This document shows positions 8,009 through 18,095 of a DNA stretch of 43,067 nucleotides, piece by piece. Made by a program: the position numbers and the translations under genes. Position 1 is the stretch's first letter. Each line of letters opens with the position of its first letter. Origin of the DNA: Syncephalis plumigaleata (taxonomy: Eukaryota; Zoopagomycota; Zoopagomycetes; Zoopagales; Piptocephalidaceae); contig JAIXMF010000086.1 in assembly GCA_025201365.1 (NCBI GenBank), positions 1-43,067 on the forward strand, written 5' to 3'. The notes under the pieces are model-generated. The model had not been told where the DNA came from. It did no database searches and was given only the letters and a program-made list of their open reading frames with translations.

Positions 8009-9989
8009 TTAAGCTGCAATACTGCTACTATAACTCCTAATCATTCTTGCGAAATTATAGGTTAATCGTTGTTGTATCGTCTTTTCCTCCCCTTGCACCG
8101 ACATCTCCCAGCCTACGGTGGTCATTCCACCGAGTGGTGAGCAAGGTTCCGCTGTATTAGTCTTTTCTTCTAATTTCGGCCAGCGTACACCCAGTATCAG
8201 TAGAAACACGATGGCTCGAATTGAATACGCCGTATCAAAGGTGATTTCAGTTTCATATGCAAAGCTACGCAAATCCTTCTCCTCGCCATTGAGCCACGTC
8301 CGCGATCGAGACAGAAAGATGATATAGGTGGAGAAACCTACCGCGGAGAAACATATCAACTAGAAGCGAGAAAATTAACATAAGTATCAAGGGGAGGGGA
8401 CAGTCGTATCGCGTATAATCACCTGTATGAAACGAAGACGACCCTCGGGATGTCTTTTCAATTTATACGCACTTATGCTAAACCATATTACTATACATGA
8501 ATAAAGCGTTAGTTACTATATATGTAATGCTTGCGATAGCGATGAAACTTACTAAATCCACCAAAGATTAGGATGATTATAAATGGAATTACAAGCACGC
8601 ATAATAAGTAAATATTTGAAATCGTAGATATTCTGTAAATATCACCGGAAATAACGAGTGGTCGCACGCAAAAGAATACCGCATAAGTGATGCGTACGAT
8701 ATTCGAGATGACATCGGCAACTATAATTCCACGGAAGAATATGATCGATTTCCGCGAGAAGAGATTCTTGCCAATAATCGACCTAAACACGAGATGAATG
8801 ACAATTAATGGATCGTATGCAACACGATGATATGTGACACTTCATCAGTCCTTACCAATGCCATAGGATCAGGTCGAATGGAAGTCTCGACAGAAATGTA
8901 TAAATAAATGATATCTCCTCTAGTACGGGGAAGCTAAACGATCCGATGAAATGGATCTCCAAAACTAGTAGATGTGAGACGACATTAACTAAGAAGCAGA
9001 TGGAGAATCAACTTACATATACAATAAAGAGTAGTAACCAAGAACGAGACCAGCAATAGGTTGAACTTCAATTGTTTTAACAGGACAAGCATGATAATAC
9101 GACCCCACACATACATGATAACGAGTAATACCTATATAGTCAGCTGGTTAATATTACAGGTAAGAAGATATAGAATGGAAAAAAACGAACTATACTTACT
9201 AGAATGAAGCAAAAGCATTTATAGCTTAGACTACCCGAGGATAGAAACGTTTCATTCCAATCGTTCTTCTCTAATAATAGCTGGTTAGTTGACATGTCAC
9301 CTAGTAATAAATCTATAATTACCTGGTTCTGCGTAATAACGATAATATCGATTACCAGAAGCGATAAAAGGATCGGGCCATGGTTTATTCCGCACTTTCA
9401 ATACGATGACATTAATGGGTGTTGTTCGTATGAATTTCTCGAATGAGCTCAGCGAGTTATACATCATATAGTCGTCGATTAGTACGGCATATTCACCCGA
9501 GCGATTAACGAGAATAATTAGATTAACGGGTGGAAAACCGGCCTCTATCAATTGTTGGAATAGCCTATTGGTCTTCTCGCCCACCTAGATGCAATGTTAA
9601 CGTCTCCCGTCAATCTCCGATCAATCATGTCAACTTACATCATCGTCAATGCCGCAATAGTAGTAGGCATCCTTTGGGTAGTGTAGGATAATGGCGAAAT
9701 CAGGGTATCGATTAGCCTGATGAATTAGATCGCGCGTCTCCTGAGTGGATGTGTTGAGTGATGGAAATGCACATCGACCCGTATCGTCAAAATACTTGTA
9801 CTCCCACACCATGGCTATACCCGTGTAGTTAGCACTAGGTTGTGGACGAAGGAAAAAGTCGGTGGTAGTATAGTTTACCGCCCGCGCGAAGGCGCCTTTA
9901 AAACTGAGCTTAGCATCAGTTACTTGCGAGTGTTGCAATAGCCATGCAACTAGGATGATTAGAAACTGATAACACTTTAGATAGATCAT
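8009..9989 (-). CDS. PA-like ectodomain, seven-helix membrane protein (candidate receptor)
   Basis: Eight exons join in phase: 9989-9639, 9584-9356, 9300-9200, 9131-9017, 8964-8856, 8782-8553, 8490-8423 and 8359-8009, giving 517 residues. A signal peptide (IYLKCYQFLIILVAWLL) is followed by an extracellular domain of about 185 residues with NYT and NTS glycosylation sites. Its later part (FPPVNLIILVNRSGEYAVLI, NVIVLKV) resembles the strand-helix pattern of protease-associated (PA) domains. About seven hydrophobic helices follow, starting at CFCFILVLLVIMYVW, with ISFIYTFL, IIVADVISNIV, YLLCVLVIPFIIILIFGG and SIRAIVFLLILGV among them. No YD/GLGD aspartyl-protease motifs are visible, so it is not an SPP-like peptidase, and there is no RING domain. 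A 7TM receptor is the simplest reading; the PA call is moderate. The third intron-exon junction has two possible donors, and I used the one giving a 55-nt intron. Confidence 0.6.
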
Positions 9990-10687
9990 ATTACAAGATA
10001 AATATTAATACTGATAATAATAATAATAGGAGAACGAACATAACCATAACAATTACCATTGTGATAATATGGTCGATATAAATATATATATACGACAACC
10101 TTGACTAGAATGCACCACGCACGACTGACTTGTTGCATGCGGGCCCAACCGGTTATCAATGCATACTATAAAGAATAGTTACTCCACTATTAGACTAAAA
10201 TGTATAGAATATTTATGATCGCTATGTATTCATTTTAAAATGTAGTAACGAGCAAAATGATACATGTACACCATCTAAATGATCTATTTATTTATCCGTC
10301 TATCTATCTATATGTTATTCAATGATGTACAAGTAATAGTGCTATAATCTTTGAAATAGTAAAATCCTGGTTTAGCGAATGGTGGCTCGGTCACGCGGTA
10401 TGTAAGGGTAGATGACCCTGTAGATGTACAAGTTTATTACCATTCACCGAATAATGCCGAGCTACAACATTCGTGCATGCCAAACATGTCCTCTGCCCTG
10501 GCACTCGCATTAGGATTGTGTAGTAATGCCAAACTTTATCTATTCGTCTATCCATCTATAATTGGTAAGATGCTAACAATAAACAATTGAATAAAATGGA
10601 AAAATCACTCATCTAGTCATCATGGAGTGTGTTTGTTAACGTGATATAACCACCGCTTTTTGTTATATTTATTTTCACCTGTACACG
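9990..10687. other. Divergent promoter region between the 7TM gene and SSU72
   Basis: No supported gene. AT-rich, with ATATATAT and CTAT microsatellites. A Cys-containing open stretch on the minus strand (about 10445-10540) lacks a start and splice support. Confidence 0.45.
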
Positions 10688-11603
10688 ATGGCGTCATTTG
10701 CAGTCGTTTGTTCAAGTAACAATAATCGTAGTATGGAGGCTCACTACGTACTTCGGTAATAATAGCACTGCTGCCACTGCTTACTTGTAGTCTAGTATGC
10801 TAACAATGAAGTAACACGTTAGAGAGAACGGGTTTAAAGTTCAATCTTACGGTACAGGTAATATGGTACGTCTACCGGGCACAGCACAAGATCGTCCGAA
10901 CAACTATCGATTCGGTACGCCTTATGATCAAATGTACCATGAATTAAAGGCTAAAGACGAGCAATAGTACGTGTAGATGAAGGGAGTACGGTTTGTAGTC
11001 TCATAGCCCATACGTGACTAACAAGTATATTCGCGTTTTACGCTTAGTTATGCGCAGCGTGGTATTCTTAATATGCTCGACCGTAATCGGAATATCAAAC
11101 GCGCACCAGAACGATTTCAGGAATGTAGCATATTATTCGATGTGATTATCAGTTGCGAGGAACGCGTATTCGATGCTATCTGCGATGGTAAATACCCTTG
11201 AACGCGTACTAGATCATTATTACTTCAATATCTTACTAATAATGCATCATTCTGGATAGAACTCATTGTACGTGGTGGTGAACTTAATCAACCGGTACAT
11301 GTCATTAATGTCGAGGTATGTCATTCGAGTGACGTATAATCAAACTAGCTAATTACGCTTACGTATTCATGTTAGATTCGTGATAATCATGAGGATGCAG
11401 CTGTTGGTGGCAAACAAATATTGGAACTGGCTCAATTGGTAGAGTATATATATATACTATGATATTATTTACTGACTAACTATCAATGAATAACAAACTA
11501 GATCAATTCGGTGGATGATATTAACGAGCATATGCAATGGATTCTAGATACAATCCAAGAGAAACATGGCGAGATCTTACTACATACAATTGCATTTTAT
11601 TAA
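10688..11603 (+). CDS. SSU72: RNA polymerase II CTD phosphatase SSU72
   Basis: Six exons (10688-10755, 10823-10966, 11048-11187, 11260-11315, 11376-11438, 11502-11603) give 190 residues, close to the usual 190-206. The N-terminus [19 protein letters not shown] contains the CX5R phosphatase loop with nucleophile C8 and R14. The general-acid Asp motif is present in RDNHEDA. Other family blocks are [37 protein letters not shown] and the C-terminal HTIAFY. SSU72 removes phosphate from Ser5 and Ser7 of the polymerase II CTD and works with the cleavage/polyadenylation complex in the nucleus. All junctions follow GT-AG and keep phase. The gene converges with the APH kinase gene, with only about 115 bases between stop codons. 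Confidence 0.95.
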
Positions 11604-11717
11604 ACTGTACCATCTTAGAAGACATAATGACAGCAACAGCAACAGCAATTATACGCAATTATGCGCTCCCTTTTCTTTCCTTCCTACAAAAGTACTCATC
11701 CATAGGTGGCAAAAACG

Positions 11718-13209
11718 CTACAGTTTACTTGCTGATGTTGACAAACTGCCTGTATCAACGATTTGCAGGACAATTTGAGCCACTGGATTGTACAATTTGG
11801 CATATGATTTTGCTTGAGCTGAACTTGCATTACCTTTAGCGACACGTGCCGCAATACCTTGCGTAATAACGCATAGCTAATGAATAAATTCAATAAACGT
11901 AAATAATTAGATAAATCATGCACATATCTATATGTATATAGAGATTACTTACACGGAAGAATGAGAATGCCATACAGAACATCCAATTATTAATGGGATA
12001 CGGGTAACCCATCAATTGGCAATAGTAACTTAGTAATTCCTCGACATTGGGTGTACCCTCTGGATTCAGACTTGGTTTGGATAGACCACCAAGTAGATCC
12101 AATCCCTCCAATGTGAAATAATACGGCTGTAATAAATTGGATAGATCCGAGTATGGATGTCCAATAGTGGATAACTCCCAGTCGAGTATAGCAATAACGC
12201 GTGGTTCAGTGGGATGGAAGATGAGATTGTCTATCTTGAAGTCACCATGAACGATAGTCGCCCTATCCTCGACGGGATTCTGCGCGAACCATTTCAACAT
12301 ATCGTCAATACGATGAATCGGTTTGACTGGAACACCATTCTGATCGACAACAGCTGCTTGTGCCTTTGACACTGCTTGCAACGAACGGATCTGTCGTGTA
12401 TAGAATCCATTCGGTTTACCATAACCAGTTAATCCGATGGCTTGATAATCAACTGAATGCAATTTGGCCAATGTCTCAATGGCTGACAACCAACTAGTAA
12501 ACATATGTATAAGTAGATATCGTTATTAATATTGTTATGCCAATCGGCTATTTACCATGTTCGACGATCTTGTGCCGATAAACCTGGGAAACGAATATCC
12601 GTGAATATACGTCCATTAACAAATTCCATTACCTATACAGCATCAGTATTAGCTATAAAGTAGATGGGCATGAAATGAATAGTATTTACATAGAATGGTG
12701 TGCCCAACACCAATGTATCCTCGCATAAATGGTACACCTTTGGTACAGGTACCATTGTATGCCGACTCAATGCATCTAATACGCGGAACTCTCGTTCTAC
12801 CGCATGAGCAGTGGCCGACAACAGCTGACCTGGTGGTTTCTTACGTACTACGTATGAAGTGCCACTGTATAAATACATATACATAGATAACAAGACATAG
12901 CGTCCATTATTAGTTACGTCATTCGATAATAATAATAATGCATATATACACGTAGTTATGCTTACTTTGCATCCTTAATTAAGAATGTAGGATTACTCTG
13001 ACCAAAACTAAATTGACGCACTACTAATGGTGCTTTAAACCCAGGAATATGCGACTGCAAGTAGGTGCCCAATATGTCGGCGTTAACTTCATGGCTATAC
13101 ATATATGTATATATACGTTAGATATATATGTGTATGTGTGTATGCTAGTATACACCATAGGTACTTACCCTTGACGAACCTCAGTAGTTCCAGGTGTTGA
13201 TGCTGTCAT
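11718..13209 (-). CDS. APH-fold kinase related to the N-terminal domain of ACAD10/ACAD11, with C-terminal SKL
   Basis: Six exons (13209-13169, 13094-12966, 12864-12690, 12632-12556, 12493-11953, 11876-11718) give 373 residues. The ACAD10/11-type aminoglycoside-phosphotransferase fold is clear: [13 protein letters not shown] (nucleotide loop), [37 protein letters not shown], the catalytic [13 protein letters not shown], and [17 protein letters not shown] with the metal-binding Asp. In mammals the homologous domain phosphorylates 4-hydroxyacyl-CoAs so the fused dehydrogenase can complete their breakdown. Here no dehydrogenase domain follows: the chain ends STSASKL, a textbook PTS1 peroxisomal signal. 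I infer a stand-alone peroxisomal 4-hydroxyacyl-CoA kinase whose dehydrogenase partner is encoded elsewhere. Substrate and location are inferred from family and tag. It is divergent from NOB1 across a 302-bp shared promoter region. Confidence 0.9.
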
Positions 13210-13342
13210 GGTACTTCTTCTTACTATACGTAAGTATGTTGAATAGAATGAGGGGAATAGGATATGGTTATCAACAACAAGGAACACTATGGTGAACGTG
13301 TATAAATATGTGTAGGTGCGTAGTGTGGAATAGGAAGTGCAG

Positions 13343-13359
13343 TCGGCAATTATTGCCGA
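13343..13359. promoter_or_regulatory. 17-bp perfect palindrome with CGG...CCG ends in a divergent promoter
   Basis: TCGGCAATTATTGCCGA has 8-base arms and one central base. It sits in the 302 bases between the divergent starts of the APH kinase (13209) and NOB1 (13512). CGG/CCG triplets in inverted orientation (here spaced by 9) are the general form of Zn2Cys6 transcription-factor sites in fungi. That it is such an operator is inference. Confidence 0.45.
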
Positions 13360-13511
13360 ATTGAGTAATCAACAATTAGACATGAAATACAAATAAGCAG
13401 AGTTGACTTAGAATGAATGAGTTAACAAAAAAGAAAAATAAAGAAAACTTTTTTACTATAGATTGACTTGTTTTCATTAATATTATCACGTCCTTATTGT
13501 TATTCTGAACT

Positions 13512-15156
13512 ATGACTATGGCTCCCACTACTAGTACTACTACTACTAGTGCTACTACTAATACAGCTACTGTTACTGCAGCTACTACGCTACGTAATTC
13601 AGAATGTCTTGTGTTAGATACAGCACCATTACTGAATGGACATAATCTACAACGATTAGCCACTAAATTATACGCCATTCCTGAAGTTATTGCCGAAGTA
13701 CGAGATAAGAAATCACGCGCTATTCTCGACCAGATTGATCTCACTATTAGATCACCAACTGAGGAAGCAATGCATGCGAGTAAGCAGTACTATTATGTGA
13801 TAGTGTCTATACTCATACTAATGGCGTAATATAACCAACTACTAGTTATCCGATTTGCTAAATTGACCGGTGATTTCGCGGTATTATCTATGACGGATAT
13901 TAAAGTAATGGCACTTGCTTACACACTAGAGAAAGAGCGTAATGGTATTGCACATCTGAAGACTATGCCCACCACACGTACTGCCACGGCTAATACGCAA
14001 AGACCTATCGTTTACGTAAGTGGTCGACGATTAGAGCAACCATTCCATACAGAGGAGAAGAAGCAGCAACAGTCGAAAGTTGAGAATGATAGTTCAGTAG
14101 ATAAGATGGAAAATAAGGAAATGAATACAAGTCAACTTGAAGCATCAATGACAAAGCTTGATATTAATGAAGCAACCTCATCATCATCATCATCATCGAA
14201 TACAGTAAAACAAGTAGAATCAACTAGTTTATCTGAAGAATCAGCCGAAGAAACGATTGAACCTACAACACCTAAGCAAAGTAGTCCATCACAGAATAAA
14301 ATGATACCAACTGTAGAATCAAATAACAACAACAAAAAAGAGAAAGATGAAGATGAAGAAGAGGAAAGCGAGGAAGATGACGGTGAATGGATTACTCCTG
14401 ATAATCTTGATAAGCATCTACAACGTGATCAAGGTCTTAATACGAGTAGTAATCAGATTAAACGTAAAGTGGATGTTGCCTGTATGACAGCAGATTTTGC
14501 TATGCAGAATGTACTTATTCAAATGGGATTACATCTAATGTCCATGGATGGTATGGTGATTCAACGAGTGAAGACTTGGGTTCTACGTTGTCATAGTTGT
14601 TACAAGTAAGTAGTACTAGTAGTAGCGATATAGTTTATAAGCTAGTATTGATCATTATTACATTCATGTATGTATGTAGAATTACTACAAATATGGAGAA
14701 ACATTTCTGTCCTAGTTGCGGTAATAATACGTTAATGCGCGTTTCTGCCGGTCTAAACAAGCAAGGTGAATTATGTATTTATCTAAAGGAGAACTTTCAG
14801 TATAATACACGCGGTACACGGGTAAGTTTTCTATTTAATGACACTCATCATTTCATATTCAATTCACTAATTAATTAACTATCTCATTTCAGTATAATAT
14901 TCCTAAACCGCAAGGTGGCAAACATAATAATGATCTTCTTTTATGTGAAGACGAACGAGTCTATCAAGTGGCAGTGCATCGTAATCGACGAAAAGCAGCT
15001 CAACAAAACTTTTTTGACCCTGACTACATTCCCGCTATGTTGCAAGGGAATAGCGGTCGTTCCTCGCAGAACTCGATGATGCCAACCATCGGTCATGGTC
15101 GACGTAATCCAAATGCTTCACGACGAGGTGGTAAAAGCAAGAACAAACGACACTAG
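13512..15156 (+). CDS. NOB1: NOB1, PIN-domain endonuclease of small-subunit rRNA maturation
   Basis: Four exons (13512-13779, 13846-14605, 14680-14821, 14893-15156) give 477 residues. The PIN domain shows LVLDTAPLL (first catalytic Asp, about residue 36), VIAEVRDKKSR (Glu), and TGDFAVLSMTDIKVMALA (later Asp). A low-complexity acidic linker follows (poly-Ser, NNNNKKEKDEDEEEESEED), and then the family block GEWITPDNL, VACMTADFAMQNVLIQMGL, and a zinc ribbon LRCHSCYK...HFCPSCGN. The basic C-terminus (RKAAQQNFFDPDY, GRRNPNASRRGGK) is typical. NOB1 cleaves 20S pre-rRNA at site D in cytoplasmic pre-40S particles. The start lies at MTMAP; the Thr-rich leader is unusual, and the second Met (residue 3) could be the true start. 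Confidence 0.95.
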
Positions 15157-15436
15157 ATCATAACGAGAACGAGAACGAGAACGAGAAAGAAAGAAAGAAA
15201 TGAAGCTAACGTGTGATATCAATGACCGATGGTTATGTTATGTTGTTATGTTATGTTATGTTATGTTATGGATAATAATAATAAACGTATAAATCAATAA
15301 GATTATGAAAGAGAAAGAGAGAGTAAGGAAAGGGAAAGAAAGAGAGAGAGAGATGTTGGTATGGCAAACATTCCTAGTGAATGGATAACATACGTAAAGG
15401 TTATCATGATGGATAGAGGAGAGTGCAGTAAGTGAG
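15157..15436. repeat. Purine-rich and TTATG microsatellites between convergent genes
   Basis: Downstream of NOB1 lie GAGAAC and GAAA runs (about 15163-15200), a TTATG pentanucleotide run (about 15234-15270) and a GA/GGAAA tract (about 15305-15352). The gene on the other side ends at 15437. No coding frame is supported. Confidence 0.7.
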
Positions 15437-17799
15437 TTACATGCATTCCGAGTATTTATAGATCATCTGGCGGATCATTTCATTCAAAGTGCCTGGCTGT
15501 AATCGTTCTACTTTGGCGAATGCACTTCGTAATTCCAATAGTGCACGTCGTGCCTCCATATTACCACTCTTGACACGAAGCTACACGATAATCATTAGAG
15601 TGATTAGTAAGTGTTATGTAATTATTTCAATAATGACTACTTACTTGATCCAATACTGGTTCTACGATGAGTTCTAATGCATTGGTTTGCACATTACTCG
15701 AAGAACTTGAATGTGCTCCACTTCCATTATGGTTGCGTGGCTATAATCAATGGTAATTAATATTGTTATTACTGGTTATTTCTCTCACTTATTAACTTAC
15801 AGTGCGAATGTCGGATACTTTACTCGCTGCACTAACGGGTGGCTTCTCTTCCTTGATCATAGTAACTGCTGTAACATTCGTTGTTACATCATTGGTAGCC
15901 GGTGATGCTTGTCCATTGACAGGAGTCGATGCTAGTTTCGGTGTTATGTGTGATGATACAGCAGCACTAGTAGCATGTTCTCCCTGACTTGTGGTAGGTG
16001 TGGATGGTTTAGTTGCTCGTGGTACTGCCGGTGGAGGATTTACTTGTCGTGCACTATCCTTTTCATCATCGAAATCCCATTCAACATCATCTTGTGTGGG
16101 TCTATCCAATTGATTAATACGCTAACATGTTTGTATTCACTACATTATTGGATAATGGTGGCATTATACTCACGCTGGTTTCTTCTTATGATGAGGATGA
16201 TCCATTTCCGAGTAAGGCTTATTGTCACCAATCGACTTCCATTCCTCGTAGCGATCGGCCAGTTCGGTTAGGTAAGATGTCTTTTTGGCTGCTCGAATGA
16301 ATCGATGCTTCAATAGATCATCCGCAGATGGTCGCTATACAAGATAAAAAGTTAAATACAATGTAACTTATTCATCATCACCATCATCATCCTACCTGTC
16401 GTGGATCCTTTTGTAGACATAACTCGACAAACTCCTTGAAGGCACGCGAGAATGGCCCCTCCAAACGAGGTGGTGAGTTCTTTGGAATGAGGAACAGCAC
16501 CTTCATTGGATGAATATCAGCGTAAGGCGGCTCTCCCTTGGCCATTTCAATGGCCGTAATACCCAGTGACCAAATATCAGCCTGTCATAACGTTTAGTCG
16601 GTTAATACTAGTATGAATCATGCCAATTACCTTGTGATCATAACCAGACTGCTTAATGACTTCGGGTGACATCCAGAACTTGATGATACATGTTAGTCGT
16701 AGTGGATACACAGCTTATTTGTATACACGCGCACTTACCGGTGTACCAACAAACGTATTACGCTTACTCATGGTGGCTGTCAATTGGCCTGATACACCAA
16801 AATCCGCCATTTTCACTAATCGCATTACAATGATAATGATAATGATAATGATTATTAGTATTTGTATAAGTTTGACGACATTTATCTCCCAGTACTAACC
16901 TTGTCCATCCTGACTAAGTAGAATATTGGCCGCTATTATCATTCCCTCTTATTAGTAAGCTAATACAATATGATTATGACTTGTAATAATGTACCTTTAA
17001 TATCTATACAAATAGTTAGTAATTATTAAACAACTTGTTTACTTCTTGTTCCACGTAGCAATAATATATAGTATATATATGTACTTACCCCGATGTAGTT
17101 TTCCTTCTCCGTGTAAATACTTGAGACCTTGTAGAACTTCACGCATGATAATGGCAATGTAAGTCTCGTCGAATACACCTGGTTGCATCTGTTTTTATTC
17201 ATATTTGTTAGTATGCTACAGTCAGTGATAGTTGGAATACTTACTAGATCGGCACATGAACCACCAGAACAATATTCCATAACAATCCACAAGTTGCTTG
17301 CTTGCAAGTAGGAGCCATAGTATCTGTCAAAATATATAGTGGTAAGCAAGCAATATTATCGCTATTATGCATACGTTAAACTTACTTTGTCATGTAGGGT
17401 GAGTCCAACTGAGACAGAATACTGATTTCCAGTTGAATATCCTCGATTTCATCTTCAGCACTTTCCAGGTCAATAACCTTAATGGCCACCGTTGTATTTG
17501 TCTTTATTTCCGTTCTAAATAACGGTAATCCTCGTTAGCATAACGCATACACTTATTACACGCCTTGTCTTTACCCTTTGTACACTTCACCGAACGATCC
17601 CTTGCCTATATATCATGAACATATCAGCATACAAGCATATATATATATATATATATATATACGTGCACTCTTCACTTACCAATACGCTGATGTCGAATGT
17701 ACAACTCTTCCGGATTGATACGAGTATGAGAACTCTATTGTACAATAAATCAGTAATCTAGATGAAAGACGTAAATGATGCTGCTCTTCAACTTACCAT
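15437..17799 (-). CDS. Germinal-centre kinase III (MST3/MST4/SOK1, Sps1-like) serine/threonine kinase
   Basis: The kinase domain reads from [20 protein letters not shown] through [19 protein letters not shown] (the GCK-III signature), [87 protein letters not shown] and [18 protein letters not shown] to [17 protein letters not shown]. All kinase motifs (Lys, HRD, DFG, APE-like SPE) are intact. A Ser/Thr/Pro-rich linker with an acidic WDFDDE patch precedes a conserved helical C-terminal region ([26 protein letters not shown]) used by GCK-III kinases for MO25/STRIPAK-type contacts. About a dozen short introns interrupt it. The start codon appears to be alone in its exon (17799-17797), spliced to 17734. 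A 9-nt exon encodes part of HRDIKAAN (listed separately). Fungal members act in polarity, septation and cell-wall morphogenesis. Confidence 0.93.
16995..17003 (-). other. 9-nt microexon of the GCK-III kinase gene
   Basis: The upstream exon ends ...CAT CGG G at 17089 before GTAAGT. The next exon is ATATTAAAG, between a TAG acceptor (17006-17004) and a GTAC donor (16994-). The following exon starts CGGCC at 16932. Only this splice gives H-R-D-I-K-A-A-N in one frame. The introns are 85 and 62 bases. Confidence 0.85.
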
Positions 17800-18095
17800 G
17801 CTGAATAGTGAACTAACAAGAATCAATAATTGACAATGGAGAGGATACACACAGTAGTATAGATTGTAATAAACGAGAGGAGAAAGAAATGTCGCTAGAA
17901 ATAATATAAACGTCACCGATAATAATGTGACAGAATTTATTGTAAACGATGGTCATCCGATGGTCACGTGTGTATAGTAGAATGGATACATGCCATATGC
18001 CTTTGGTAAATGACTAATTTATCCTCTCTCTTCTCCTATTAAGAAGAGAGACACGCTTATCTGGCAAAGATAGTTTATTTCTGTAACATTTATTT

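Noticed and set aside
9302-9355. A 22-nt intron in the 7TM gene (donor after AEPG)
   Set aside because: Too short to be spliced; an upstream GTAATC donor gives a 55-nt intron with the same acceptor and phase.
10445-10540. Minus-strand Cys-containing short frame in the SSU72 upstream region
   Set aside because: Bounded by stops, without a start or acceptor in the right phase.
15437-17799. Hippo/MST1-2 assignment for the kinase
   Set aside because: The AEDEIEDIQ and KVLFLIPKN motifs and the lack of a SARAH-type end point to the GCK-III (MST3/4) group instead.
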